In this document: positions 34,988 to 49,000 of the stretch, in pieces | How the letters are laid out: each line of letters begins with the position of its first letter | How positions within the stretch are numbered: the stretch's first letter is position 1 | Made by a program: the position numbers and the translations under genes | Notes under the pieces: generated by a model | Seen by the model: only the letters and a program-made list of their open reading frames with translations | The model's database searches: none | What the model was told of the DNA's origin: nothing | Assembly (NCBI RefSeq): GCF_029227915.1 | Contig: NC_079889.1 | Coordinates: forward strand, 8,120,001-8,184,000 | Source: Hydractinia symbiolongicarpus | Taxonomy: Eukaryota; Cnidaria; Hydrozoa; Anthoathecata; Hydractiniidae | DNA: 64,000 bases | Direction: 5' to 3'

Positions 34988-35997
34988 TTATTTCTTTATT
35001 TTACATAAGATGAAACATCTTTCAAAAAAGATACAAATGTTGGATACTTTTAGTTTAATTTTTAGTTGATATTGCGATAAAAAAGGGAGAATATGTAAGC
35101 ATTTTATTTGCATTTTTTAAATTTTATAAATTTGTCAACAAATGTGTCTCCACTGTTACTAGAAAAAGGGTTAGGTTTTCTCTTTTAAGCTTCTGAAATA
35201 TTTGCTTTTTAGTCACAAAAACTTTGATAAAGTCTTGTATTTTTTTTTACATAGTTTGCTAAATTTTATTTTATGGGACCCATGCGCACGCCAGGTTTTT
35301 TCTGTTTTTTAGGGCATCCCTCGTTCTGTACCCAGACCCAGACCTGCAATTTTTTAGTATGCGAAAAGGTCTGCGCACATGGTCACATGGATACAAAACA
35401 GAAAAAGAATATGTTGCTTGCGCCTGTGTTTGCGCCACTCAAGATAAATTCTGGTACTAATTAAGTTAATTGGTTAACTCTGGAAAAGATACTTTCGATT
35501 TTCAATGTTAACGCTCGTCTTTAGACAAACAGGTAAATGGCTTAACGTGAGCACCTTTCTTTCAGACAGAGAGTGCGTGCAATTTAGATTTATTTACTGT
35601 AACACTCTCGCAGGCCAGCTGGTTTTTAAATGTCTGATCTGTTTAGTTTCTGTCCCTCCTTATGTTCACCAGTTTCATTATTTGTATCAAAAAATGTTTA
35701 ATTTTAGGTTTAAGGGGCACCTTCTCTTATAGCTAGCTACACCTTGTGCTTACACAAAATCTTTTGTGGGCATTTTGGGAGTGAGGCTTTAAAGTGGTGA
35801 TGTTATTACTGTGCCAAAATGATACACAGGACTAAGTACCACAACTAAAATACGTCACTTAACAGCAAGGCTCAGCCTACAAACAAACTAGGGATCCTGT
35901 GACCCTAGCATTTTTCTTCCACCATTTTTAGCTGTTTCGGGATTGATGAATTCTATGTTATGTAGGTTATTTATCTAGCTATATATGTAGTATATAT

Positions 35998-36066
35998 GAC
36001 GCCTTAGCTTAGTGGTTATATCTCTTGCACTTCGTGTGAAAGACCATGGTTCCATTCCCTTTGGCG
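35998..36066 (+). repeat. tRNA-like SINE head
   Basis: It has an A-box-like TTAGCTTAGTGG and a B-box-like GGTTCCATTCCC at tRNA spacing. It is followed by about 100 bp of SINE-like body ending near 'gcgttaaatacccagctg'. The stem pairing is too poor for a functional tRNA. Confidence 0.5.
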
Positions 36067-37655
36067 ATTTAATATTGGCGAGCGAATATTTCCATAGCCC
36101 CAGTTAACCTCAGCCTTGTGAGGGTAATGGTGGAGATGGCACACTGTGTTCTTAAAATGAGCGTTAAATACCCAGCTGATGTATTCCACAAGTCACAGGT
36201 TAAAATATATCACCATATATTTTTGGCTTACTTTTGATATTTTTTAACGTTCAACATACACAATTATGCATACACAATTATGCATCGTAAACACACAAAT
36301 TTGACCTGTGCCTTTGTGTAGACTAAAAAAGACCCTGGAACAAGGTTTCCAAAATTATCCACAGGTGCATTATGATAAGAGAAAATTAAATCAATTAAAA
36401 ACAATTGCCAGTTTACCAGATACTTTTCACACCTATGTGGTATATACTTGCAAAACCATTGCTGGAAGGTGTTTGATAATATATGTCCACCAGCAACACG
36501 GCTGCTAATCCACGTGGTCGAACATTCTGATATGCAAAATTTTTATTCACAGCTTAAATTAACAATTTGAGATAATAGAAGGGAAAGTAAACATGAGTGA
36601 AATAATAGTGATAGATAGCAAAAGTAGCGAAGAAGGAGTGGTTAAAGGATATGTGAGGCAGAATGTGTATGATATATTTTCACATTTGATCGCTGGTAAA
36701 CAAATATATACCTTTTTACTGAGCACAAGGTTGACTCAATAATTGGCTTTGTTCTATGTTCATGTAGGTATATTTCGCATAAAAGTGTACAGTTACAAAA
36801 GTTTCCATATATATATTATATACATGTATAACATATGTTACATAAGCACACAATACTATGGATTAAATGCAACTATCCTTAATAAGCCAGGTGACTCGCA
36901 AAAAACAAAAGTAGTCTTGACATGTGGGATATAAACTTAATATATAAACTTAACTCTTCTTAACTCTTTTTTTCTTTATCCATATATATATTTTGTACTT
37001 TTTTTCACTTTAAATAAAATTTAAATTTTTTAGAATGTGTGTTTTTTAAATTCAATTTCAACACAAATGTTTAAGAGGCATCTATTGAAAAAAGTAGAGG
37101 GGAACATGTTGATCCGACTCTCCAGCTCTCTTCCGATGTCACTATCAAAAAATAAAAAACAGTGGTTATAATGTTATCAGTCATCATGGACTCTAAATGT
37201 GTTAATTCTCTAAAGAAAGCGGGGACTAAGTTTGTGAACACTTGATGTTGGAGCGGTTAAGTAGCGTAAGATGTTTACATGCAGCTTATATTTGTACATT
37301 CTAATCAGAATATATATAAAGGGGTAGTGGTAGTTCTCCTGACAAGTGTTAAAAATTGAAAGAGTGTTAAAAATTCCCTGTATAATATTGCCTATTATGC
37401 AATGGAGCTGTATATCAAAACTGGAAATGGCTAAAATTATTTGCAATGACATAATTTGGAACATTTTAAATTTTTTACCTGTGACCTGTGTGACCTGTGG
37501 AATGCACCAGCCATTAAATACCCTAGGACTCCCTTTCTAAGCCATGACCTCTCCAGGAAATAATAGACATGGTACATTCCTCGATATTCTATGTGGAAAC
37601 AACACTTTTCGTGGGGATTATTAATTGCATTTTTGGTAAACAAATAAAAAAAGTG

Positions 37656-37684
37656 ATAATATATATATATATATATATATATAT
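37656..37684. repeat. AT dinucleotide repeat
   Basis: An uninterrupted (AT)n run. Confidence 0.9.
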
Positions 37685-37896
37685 TATTCACAGCAGTTCC
37701 CTAAACATTTTAGTGTGTTTAAACCAAACCAGTTTTTCCCGGTTAAATGGGATCCAAAATCTCACTTTCCCTACTTGCATCACCAGGTTGTCTGCAAAAA
37801 ACCATAAGAGCTGTGGAATAACAGAAATACCTAATTGTGTCTAGGTATTTAAAAATATCACTTAATTAAGTCAATTAAAATGTCAGTTATATATTG

Positions 37897-38210
37897 TATG
37901 CAAATGATTTGGATTTCATGGCAGAGTTAATGGAAGAATTAGTTGAAAAGTTTGAGAAGTGGAAGAAAGGACTAGAAAAGAAAGGGTTAAGAGTGAAAGC
38001 AGCAAAGTCTAAAGTCATGATTAGTAGCATTTAAGCCAAGTGTGACCTTGTAGTTGGAAAGTGGCCTTGTGTAGTTTCCAGGAAAGGGGTTAGTAGTAAC
38101 TCGTTTTTTGTCAAACTTAAAGGATTGGGTATACATAAGAAGTGCAATGGTATTGGAGGAAGGTTAGGAGCTGACATTCAGTTTGTATGTAATCGCTGAA
38201 ATTGTGAAGT
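37897..38210 (+). pseudogene. LINE reverse transcriptase fragment
   Basis: The frame starts with the catalytic box as YANDLDFMAEL (YADD expected), then EKFEKWKKGLEKKGLRV and KSKVMISS, a stop, then GKWPCVVSRKGVSSNSF and LGIHKKCNGI. This is the palm-to-thumb order of a LINE reverse transcriptase followed by a cysteine-rich segment in which most of the cysteines are lost. The in-frame stop and the D-to-N change show it is inactive. The continuation appears at 38420-38530. Confidence 0.7.
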
Positions 38211-38219
38211 TATAAACAC

Positions 38220-38410
38220 CTAGTCGATAAGGCCCATGAAAAAATCCACTTAGACAAAAAAGAAATTAAAAAGATGACGTCAGCAAAAACCTGTCAATGC
38301 ACAAAGACATTTTTTTCCAATTTCCTTTGGCCGTTACCTGTCTTGTAGTGTAGACTTTGAAATGCTGGGCAATACCTGTCTTGTAGTGTAGACTTTGAAA
38401 TGCTGGTCAA
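38220..38410 (+). mobile_element. Foldback-element fragment inserted in the LINE relic
   Basis: It starts CTAGTCGATAAGGCCCATGA and then follows the left arm of the element at 21152 ('gatgacgtcagcaaaaacctgtcaa'). It contains a 44-bp tandem duplication (38336-38403, unit 'acctgtcttgtagtgtagac...gaaatgctgg'). The right half of the element is missing. Confidence 0.6.
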
Positions 38411-38419
38411 AATAGGGCA

Positions 38420-38530
38420 AAACCTATAGGTAGACCGAGAAAGACTAGGCAAATACTAAGGACAGACTTAATGCAGAAGAATTTGAGTTAAAATCAGTCT
38501 AGACCAGATTGGAAAAGGGTTGTTGACATA
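38420..38530 (+). pseudogene. C-terminal fragment of the LINE relic
   Basis: It reads KPIGRPRKTRQILRTDLMQ, then a stop, then SRPDWKRVVDI. GRPRKT followed by a D/E-rich helix and a W-R/K-x-V end is the usual C-terminus of LINE proteins whose RT matches the fragment at 37897, so the two pieces are probably one element split by the foldback insertion. Confidence 0.6.
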
Positions 38531-40037
38531 AATCCCCTAAAGTTAAACCGAGAATAATGAATCTCTCTAAACAACATTCGGTCCTTGTGGACAATTAACT
38601 TTATCAAATGCATTGGTTTTTATATATAAATCAGTGTTGATGCTGTATAAAGAACCATAACAGTTTAGATTGTATTGTTATAGTTATTAACTTTTTATGT
38701 CAATCTTTTTTTAGTTAGTTATAAAAATAAAGGCTATATACACAGTTTGTTAATATAAACATTAAAAAAGTTTTTTTTTTGGCAGATGTGGGTAAGTAAT
38801 AAAACACTCTTTATATACATACAAAACTCTAGTTTTAATAACTAGTTTAGATATTCTCTAAAATAGAAAGCTCAAAATCTTTTTACAAGGTATATACACA
38901 CCTCTTGTAATTTAAATTTGGGAAAAAGTCTAAAGTTTATTGATTCAATGGGCCATTTTGCATACAGTTTAGCAATAATTAACTTGTGATTTTTTTGCTA
39001 ACAAATAATTTTATAAAGATAGGCTTTGTTTTTATTTAAACGGACAATTATTCACAAAAATGTATATTTCACAAAGTAAAATTATTGAGTTGAAGTTTAA
39101 GCTCAATGGAATACTTATAAGGCATGCTATTGTCTATACTATTTAAACCAAGGTTGTAAAAAACTTATTTTTAGAAAAGCATCACGCCTCAAAGAGCGCA
39201 CTACTGAAATAGTCAACCATATTTGAGACCTGGTTTATCTGTACTAACTGCTTGTGCTGGTGTATCTCTTAATTAATTTTTGAACTTTTATCAGACCTTA
39301 TTCAGGAAAATTTAAAACGATGGGTGACTGTTTCTGCAATGATATGGTTACGACATGGCTTGTGTTTGCGTAGTATGATTTCTACCTGTACTCAGCGCTC
39401 AACTTGACATTCAATGTTACCCAGCTAGTCTGTTATAATAGCTGTATTTTTTTCAATTGTTTAACACGCAAATCTTTAAGCTATAAATAACAAAGGTAAT
39501 GTATTTTTATTGACTTTGTTGTGTTAGGCAAATTGCCATAGAATTTTCTTGGCCTAAAGGCCTGAGCAATAAATCGCTCTGCCAACATTACAATAATCTA
39601 GACTGGGCGAGAAATCTGAATAAATAGAATAAGTTTATAAACGCATATTTTATAACAAAATCTTTTTTATCTATTTTATCTTGTCTTTTTTTATATATTT
39701 TGGTTATTTTTATACTGCAAATGATAAAAAATAACATTGATTTCCTTGTGAGATTAATTAGTATTGCTCAGCCAGACAAACTGTTTGTGGAATTGGGGGA
39801 GCAATAAATGGCTCAGCTAGTTTATCATTTCTTAGGATTGGACGAGCCTTGTGTGAGCAAGAGCGATTGCTCTTCCCTTATTGATAGGCCTATTTAATTT
39901 TTTTTGACATTGTGATTATTATTTGTTTAGCAAGCATTTAAAAACAAAACATCAGACGTCCATGACAAGTGTACACAAAAAGTCAAAACATGATGCTTCG
40001 CTAAGTGTAATATCATTATTGACGTAGAGAGAAAAAC
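38531..40037. other. Intergenic upstream of gene B
   Basis: AT-rich, no gene seen. At 38786 an ATG sits between a good acceptor (TTTTTTGGCAG) and a donor (GTAAGTAA), but its phase does not match exon 2 of gene B. Confidence 0.4.
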
Positions 40038-40042
40038 ATGAG
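40038..40042 (+). CDS. Tentative start exon of patched-domain gene B
   Basis: ATGAG followed by the donor GTAAAT. The phase (two bases, AG) matches exon 2 starting with A at 42872, giving M-R-G-D-K-K-S-C, and the whole CDS becomes divisible by three. It mirrors the five-base start exon of gene A, but the site was picked by position and phase alone. An alternative start exon may exist. Confidence 0.4.
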
Positions 40043-43000
40043 GTAAATTGTCAATCTTTTGTTCAAACATAAAATGTTTATGAACTTTTTTCTTATCCAC
40101 AAAAAAAAAAACATGTACACTCACATGATTTTTTATGTATAGAATAAACTTTATTAGAATATCGAGGCTGGAAATGGATCAGAAGTTAGGAATACCCTAA
40201 GAATATGCCCAGACTCGAATTTTTATTTTAAAGTTACAATCATCAAGCAATATTGTACAAACTTGATCTTTACTTTTTTATCTATCTTTAGATGTAAGGG
40301 AGAAAGCCCACAATCCAATACTTACTTTGTCAAACTATATATGCTTAATTTTAGGAATTTACGATACCTAATACTATATTTTTGATTGCCCGTCGCACTC
40401 TGTAACAGTAAGGTCAAATCTATCTTTGTGTGTGAATTTGATTTCTTACTATACCATCGATGGTTTAAATTTAAGTTTAATTAACATCTCTTTGTCATTT
40501 AGTACTCGCCCTCAACAGTATTCAGTGGTTACAATATAGCTACACGCAATCTTGGACAAAATATTTTCCGTTCGTCTAACTTCAATTTGAATTTTTAAGG
40601 CTAACCACTGTTTCATAAGAAAGTGTCTACCATTAAACAAATGCACACATCCATTAAATAATTTTGATACAGAGTAGGCAATTATAAAAGAAACTGTCAG
40701 ATTTTACAAAAAGAAACATTTGTTTGTATTATAGTTGATCATTCTATATAGTTTTTTGATTTTCAACTGTCACTCGTTTGGGACCTTCCTTTCTATTTAG
40801 CTTTAGTAAAACGGGGCTAGTTTTATTCAAATTAATTTTTATTTTTAATTGTTAATATTTTCGTTCCAATGGCATTTAAATTTTACTTTATTCGACCAGT
40901 GCGATTTGAACACAATGTTTCGTTTTCACATAAAAAATATGTTGATCTTTGCACTTCCTATCGGCGCTTTTTTGTTATTTCATAGTTTTCTGTCTTTTGC
41001 GTGTTATTGCTATCAAGATCTTATGTAAGCATTTATTTAGGGTTTTCATTAGGGTAATGAAAAGTGCCCCTTTATTTTAGAAAGAGGGTCAATTGGGCTA
41101 CCGAACGCTACCCGACATGATCGGTACAGGTCTCGTCCTTAACCTCTAATCGCGGTTCAAATTTGGAGAAACTGCTTATTATATAATAGGGCGTTATTTA
41201 AAAGTTAATTTTGTAACGTGGTGGTATGTATTAAAAGACGAGTTATTAGGGTCTGAAAGATCGCGTTTTGAAAATTTGCAATGAAAGGTTGCAATACAAA
41301 AAAGCAGAGTTTTGACATGCGAGTCTATCGAACGTCTCACTTACAAAACAACTTAGACACTTCCCGAATTTTATTTATTTTATTTATTTGACCGAAAAAT
41401 GATAAAATATTCGAAACACTAAAAATATAATAGTGTGAAATTTCAAATCACACTACACAAAAATAACCTGCTACAACAGTTTATTTTGTTACGTTATATT
41501 TGATCTTCGTTTAAAAGAGAGGCTCGTAAAGTCTATTTTTCACTTCAGTCCACGGAATATTTTCCGCAGAATTGAATGAACAAGAACAGAACTGAAATTT
41601 TCTACTGGTAATTTTCACTTCATATTAGTGTGCGCATGCAGAAAGTAAACACACTCAATACTCAAGAAGTTAAATAATCTGACCTGTCTACACAAAACAC
41701 AAAGAAAAAGTTGAACTCAAATCTGCTTTCCCCGGTACGGAACAGAAAGGAAAATTTTCCACTTACGCAGTGTAAACATTTTAAGTACGCATGCTCGGAA
41801 GTCTTCAGTGAAATAAAAAAACTCAAAGCTTTGCGCTGTAACAATAACGCCACAAAAAACAAGGCTTGAGCAAGATCAAATAAGTTGAACAGTGACATGC
41901 ATGCTAATTTAACGACAATTAGCTTCCATTAACTCGAACCTTAAATAACTCGAACATTCGTTATCTCGACCCATTTATCGTCCTCCAAGGCTAAATTAGA
42001 GGCTAAATTATTCGGATAACTCAAACTTTTTACTCGAGGAAAAAGAATTTCCACTTCATAAGTTTTTATTTACTTCTGATATAATCGATAATGTTTTTTG
42101 AGATTCAAGGAAAATTCAATTTACTTACATGTCTTTTCCATCGCCAAGATTGCACTTTTTCCAGATTACTATTCTGCCATCTCTTAAAAAAATCGCTTGA
42201 ACTCGAACCATAATCTCATTTTAGACTAAATTCTATTCTACTTAACGGAAGCTTCGTTTAACTCAAACATTTGTTAATCTCATGAAGGTTTAAGTAACCG
42301 GGATTTAACGGTATACTAAATTTAAAAAAATAAAAAAGGTACAGCTAATGTTTTAGAAAAACATAAAAATTTGGTGTCTGAACACTGCTACCCACAACAA
42401 AGATTATGAAGGTGTAACCTATACCTCATTTGTGGTAAGGTTATGCGTTTTAATTCTGGTGAATTCTCGTAAAATATTTTAAAGACGCGAAAATTAATCA
42501 GTACAGCTGTTCAGCTTTTCAATTTTAATTTCTTTAATTCCATTTGCCTGCTGAGTGCTGACATATTTAAAAAAATTGCCGGGTGCTGGAATAATTACAA
42601 AACTTGTGGTTGTTACCTAAAGAAAGATTGCGAATATTACTACGCGCAAAGGAAAGTATACGCATTTCTCGATAAAAACTGTCCCACTTTGTAAATATAA
42701 ACGAAAAATGCTTCCTGTAAACATTATATACTCTTGAAATTATATACACGCGAAAATATACGCACGCGAAATTATATACACGAGAAATATACGCGCGAAA
42801 ATATATACGTGCGAAAATATATACGCTCCGAAATTATATAGTATATAAGATGTTCTGGTATAATCTTTTAGAGGCGACAAGAAAAGTTGTACTCCATGGA
42901 TCATATGGCTTCGTATCTGCAAAGCGATAAACAACTTTATAGAACGCTTATTCGAATCCCACGCACGATTTGTAACCAAACACTTCCGTTTAGTAATCGC

Positions 43001-46000
43001 AGTGAGTTTGTTGCTGGTGATTCTGTTAGCGCTTGGAGCAATCCGAATCAATCCGATATCAAGAAATGAGGAGTTATTTATTCCGCAGGGTAGTCATGCG
43101 TTCAAAGATTTAGATAAAGGCGAAGAATTTTTCCAACTCAAATTTCGAACTGAAGAATTTATTGTGATGCCTGATCGAAGTGAAACGAATATTTTGAACA
43201 GCAATGTGATTTTTTCGAAAGCTTTAGAACTTCACGAGAAGATCATAGCAACACGTGATTTTCAAGATATATGTGTTAATGTAGACAATTCTAGCGGTGG
43301 GTGTCTTTTTTTAAGCCCACTGGAAGTGTTCGGTTATAATACGTCATTGATTCAAGCTGCTAATTCTACCGTAATTAAAGCCACTATGAATAAATGGTTA
43401 CACAAGCCGCAATGGCTGTTCCGCAACGGTCGCCCCGCGGCTTTAAATTTCGAAAACTTATTGGGCAACTACAACGGCACTGGTTTGTCTGTTAATTCTG
43501 CGAACGCGGTTAGGATGGTGTACTATGTTAAATATGTGAATACGGACGACGCTGACTACGATAACGTGCTGGCGTGGGAGAAAACCTTTTTAGATGTGTG
43601 CGAAAAATACACAGATAACTTTTCTAAGGATGGTATTAATTTGTTTTACTTTTCCGCCAGGACGCGCGATGATGCGATACTAGAGAGCACACTTGGTGAT
43701 CTGCCATTGTTTAGTGTTGCGTTCATACTAATGATTGGCTTCTGCTTGTCTGTATTTTTACGAATTAAAAACCCAGTCACTGGCCACTTGTTGATCGGGA
43801 TTGCTGGCATCTTTGTTATTGTTCTTGGTGTAGGCTGTGGATTCGGCTTAGCTATGTGGGTGGGTACGAATTTTGTTGCGATAACAGGAATTCTGATGTT
43901 TCTTGTGTTGGGTATAGGTAAGCAAATTAGCTTGTCTTTTTTTCTTTTTGTGGAAGATTTAGACCTTGTCCAGAAATTTTGTTATTGGATTCAATACCGC
44001 TTAAATGCAATGTTTTTTTGTGATTACAAATGCATGTTTTCAAATATTTTTATCGCTACGCAGCGGTTTAGTCGTATGCCAATACAGTCTTATTTAGGTA
44101 CGGTTCTGCTAACGGCAATAGTCAGGGTTGCTTCTTCAATTTTAAAAAGTCTTTTTTAAACTCCTCAGTTTTCGTCAGATCTCCTCCAAAGGCACATTTT
44201 TGATAACATCAATCTCAAAGCTTATTTTAGTTTTGCAAACTGTTGAATGGTGTACTTTTAAAATGCATAGAAATACAGCATAGGTTTAGCGTCAACGGTA
44301 TAAAAATAATTTGTTTTTTAGTCACCACAACACCATTAGAAATTTTTCAAATATTCTCAATTTCTTTGGGACAGCAAGAAATGTGCTCAAATCTTCTCAA
44401 TTTTTTTATGAAATTGTCATTTTCTCAAAGTTTAATATACTCAAATCTGCCCAAATTTTACTCTACAAAAAAAGTGGCAACCTGATATGATCAATGTTAT
44501 GCGGTTTTGTCGTACATTGTTAAATCTTAAAAAGGTTTTACGCAGGATTCAAGCAACTTTTTTTGATTTTTTAGAAATGTTGGCTGCTTATAATTCTGGA
44601 AAGTGTTTTTGTTGTTGTTGTTGTTTCTCAGTACAGTTTTTTATAAGGATTCTCATAAAAACGCGTCCACTCAATTTTCTTGAAGTTTAAGAATTGATAG
44701 TTTAATTAAAGATGTTTTACCTCTTTGGATTTCTAAATATGTTGTAAAATAATGCATTCTCTAATTTATTCGCAAAAATTAAATTTGCGAAATTTGCGAA
44801 ATTTTGTACCCGCATAAGTTAGGGTACATGTTTTTATAAGTATAACCGAATATATGAATAAGTATATTAGGGCTCAGATAGGGAAAGCATACGCACAAGC
44901 ATATTTCTCAGCCTTGGTGAGTCCTTCTGATGCGTGGTTTTATGGGTATTTTAATTAAGCAGTCTTTTATTACACTTTTATTACAGCTTTATTACACTTT
45001 CGGAACTTGGCCTTCTGTAATTGTACCCTTAGTTTTGCGGCTGTTCCTATAAAGCTAAAAATAGGACTGTTTCATCTTACCCTTTTTTAGTTTATAGGGC
45101 AGCGTTTGAGATTTTTAGAAAAAAGTGTATAACTGTGTTTTACACATAACCATATCCCAGCCCAACTTCAAATTTTCACTTATAAAAAAAAACATGTACC
45201 ATGTCTACCTTCCAGTTTTCGTCTTTGCATTGATTCAAAATTCAGGTATGGATAATTTGTTTATCATCGTTGATGCGATGGACAATACCGACCCTAATAT
45301 AAGAGGACCAGAGCGATTGGTGGTTGCCATGAAACACGTGGGCGGTTCTATCACTATGACAACAACGACAGACTTAGTGGCTTTCGCCGTTTCCACCGTC
45401 AGTGCTTTTCCAGCTATTCACTACTTTTGTGTTTACGCCGCCCTGTCTATCTTTTTCGCATACGCTGCTGTTATCACTTTATTTCTGGCCTTGCTGACGG
45501 CCGACATACTGAGAGTCGAAAATGGGAGAAAAGATATTTGTCCGTGTTACGAAGTGAAGGATCACGACAAGACTAATCCGTGGTTAAACCAGACAGAAAA
45601 GCTTTCTCGGAAGGTATTGACATTTTTGTTTACAAATCGGATAGGAGAATTATCTCCTAGGTAAGTTCACTTTGTAGTCAGAACTTTTACGGTTTTAAAA
45701 ATCGCGAAATCTTCGCATTTCTGCAGAATATTTTGCGACTTCGTTACATTCCAAGTTAGGTAACATTCCCCTTGTCATCATGGTTCTAAAAAGCATAGCC
45801 ATCCTGACAGACTGGACCCAAGAATTTTCAAAGTATTGTCACAAGCATGCGTTTGAAAGAAAAATGAAATGTTTTAGATTTAATGAAAAATTTATCGGTT
45901 AAAAAAATTATTTAGCGATTTTTTTCGCAATTGTGTATTAGTGGTAAAGCCCACCACAGCAGTTTCTCTCGGTTTAATAATTGAATTTCCGCGCCCGAAG

Positions 46001-49000
46001 GCGTAGGAAATTCTTTAAAACCGTCGTTTTTTTCTTTTGGAGCATTTTTTGAGAAAAAATCGACCCTGGGATTTCACGTTGACGGACACAGATGCAAACT
46101 TCGTACCCAAGCTCCTTAACTACTGGGAAGTTTAGTATTGACGCTTCAGGCCAAAATTGGTATTTGTTTTCGACAAAATTTGGCACAGTTAACAAAAAAA
46201 GTATGCTGAACATAATGGTGACATAATAATTTTGATTTTTGTCACCTAAATGTCATTTTAGGCCAAAATTGGTCCAAAAATTAGAACTACTTTATTTTCA
46301 ACGAAATTTGGAACAGTTAACAAATAAAGTATGCTGAACATGATGGTGACATCAAAATTTTGATTTCTTCTTACCCAAATGTCATTTCAGGCCAAAATTG
46401 GTCCAAAAATTAAGACTACTTTATTTTTAACAAAATTTGGCACAGTAAACAAATAAAGTATGCTGAACATGATGGTGACATCAAAATTTTGATTTTTTGC
46501 CACCTTAAATGTCATTTTAGGCTAAAATTGGTCCAAAAATTAAAACTACTTTATTTTTGACAAATTTTGGCACAATTATCAAAAAAAGTATGCTGAAAAT
46601 GATGATGGTACAAAAGTTTGATTTTTTGTAACCTAAATGTCATTTCAGGTCAAAATTTATATAAAAATTAAAATGTTTTACTTTCGACAAAAATTGACAC
46701 AGTTAATAAAAAAAGTAATTCAAAATTTTGAAAGTTAGTCAAAATTTTAATTTTTTGTCAACTAATGCCGTTTAAGACCATAAACGTTTCAATCGCAAGA
46801 CTCTCAACCATGAATGATAAGCTGTATTTTTTGTTAGCAATCTCTTTTAAAATGTGAGTTTATTATGACACGCTTCGTTTTGTTTGCGTTTGTTGTAAGA
46901 TATAATGTCACTGGTGTACTTTATCTTCGGAGGTTCATGCACCAAACCCCTTCGAATGTTTGGCACAATAACACAACGAATTAGCAGGTTTTCATCAAAT
47001 ATTTTCGTAGCGCGCGGAAATTCTTAGAGCCCCCAGGGCTTCTTGTTCTTAATAATACATATTTCCTATCAAAATATAGCTCTTTTCCTTTCCAGATAAG
47101 AATTCGTTTTTTTTTTACTCTCAAAAAGTTGCATACAAACAAATCTACGATCTCTACTACATTGTAAATAAAAACGCAATAATATTGATATTTTAGTTAT
47201 GAGTTATCTTACACTTCCTTCCACAACACAACTCTTTTCACTTTAGTACCTTATCAAATGGGCACGGTTGATCATGAAAACTCCGGTGAAAGTAATCGTC
47301 TTCGTATGCGCATGCGCGTTTTTAGCTGCTGGTATTTACGGCACCACACAAATTTCGCAAAAGTTTCATTGGAAGAAGATAGCTACGGACGGCTCGTACT
47401 TTAGAAAGTTTGCCGATACGCGAGATCTGATCTTTCCGTCCGGTTACGACGTTTCCGTTATTGTTCCGCCGAAAACTAATTATTCGTCACCAATTGTTAG
47501 AGCCGAGATGCGGAAATTGGACCGAATTGCTTGCGAGAATTCTCGCTACTTAAACAAAACTATGAATTGGTTGACAGCATACGAGGAATGGCTTCGACTT
47601 GTTCCGAACACGACGTTTGATCAAAATATAACAGGTTTTTTAAGCAGTGCGCCCATGTATAAAGCGGATGTCACGTTCGAACATGGTCAAATTCACGCTA
47701 CACGTGTTATTTTCTTCTACGAGAACGACAATGACGCTATAAATCAAGCTGAAGCCATGAAAACCATTCGAACTGACTTAGAAGAGAAATCAAAATTGAA
47801 CAGCGTCTTCCCAATATCCATCATGTTTATCTACGCCGAACAATTCGCTGCCATTCTTAACGATACCATCCGAAATTTAGCTATTTGCGCCGGTACGATT
47901 TTACTGATCACGTTACCGTATCTAACACATCCAGGCATCACTGTTATGGTTTGTTTGAGTTTTGTTAGCTTGTTATTTGAGTTACTCGGTTTGATGTCTG
48001 CGTGGAACGTCTCATTGGACGCAATTGCTATGATGGTTATAATCACTGCTATTGGCTTCTCCGTTGATTACACTTGTCATATCGCTCACGCATACACTAT
48101 ATCACAAAAAGACACACCGGAGGAGAGAGTGGTGGAAGCGTTAGGAACGATGGGAAATAGTGTTCTCAACGGAGGTACGTAATTTTTATTATATTAAGGG
48201 AGTGAGAGAGGGAGGAAGGGGAGGAGAGAAGAGGGGAAGGGGTGAGTCGGTTGTTATCAAAAAGGGTGGATTTTCATTCATTTTTAAGTCTGGAATAGAT
48301 TGTAAACGATTGCTGGGAAGCGGGTGGGGGGCAAGGGGTACATATTTATTCAAATTGTGTTAATAAAATTATTTCTTACCGTAATGCTTCGAATAAACGC
48401 CCCTTCTATTAAACGCCCACTCGAATAGACGCCCCTCTTTTTCAGTCATATTATAAGTAAAGATCCTCCTCTAATAGACGCCCCCCTCGAGTAGACGCCC
48501 CTCTCTCATAAGGGAGTTTATGCGAGGCGATAGTAAAAGTATACTTACTTACTTTCTTTTTTACTAAATCTTAGGTTTATAGTTAGAAACTGAGCTTTTC
48601 ACTTTTGAAGTTCATTCTCTAAAACATGTGAATATCATTTATTTTCTGTTGTGAAGATATATATTATAGGTATCCTTAAAAACCGCAAAAAGACGACGTG
48701 TAAAAAATTTAATAAACGCCCCTCTTTTAAACGCCCCCCTCGAATTGACACCCCCCAAATTGTCAAAAAATTTAATAAACTCCCCGGGCGTTTATTCGAA
48801 GCATTACGGTATGTTACATTATGTTGGTTTTAAAGAGTTTTATTGAATTATGAAGTGATGTAATTTTAAAAATTAGGAAAATCCCTCCCAATTTGGTTAT
48901 ATAGGAGATGGATTTTCCTTTTTTTAATATAGGGCAGGGTTTTATTAAATGTAAATAGGTGGGAAAATGTTTTGGTTTGATGTTCCTCCCCCCACCCTAC

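Larger units (their letters stand above)
31324..37896. other. Intergenic between the patched-domain genes
   Basis: The 3' UTR of gene A presumably occupies the start (an ATTAAA-type signal lies near 31448). Then there is AT-rich sequence with a small MITE (34841-34987), a tRNA-like SINE (35998-36066) and an AT dinucleotide run (37656-37684). No gene was recognised; the open frames are short and unconvincing. Confidence 0.5.

Noticed and set aside
38786-38791. ATGTGG between a good acceptor and donor as the start exon of gene B
   Set aside because: It would leave phase 0, which does not fit exon 2 of gene B beginning at 42872.
41662-41898. 78-codon minus-strand frame
   Set aside because: Phe/Leu-rich, no supporting splice sites or similarity.
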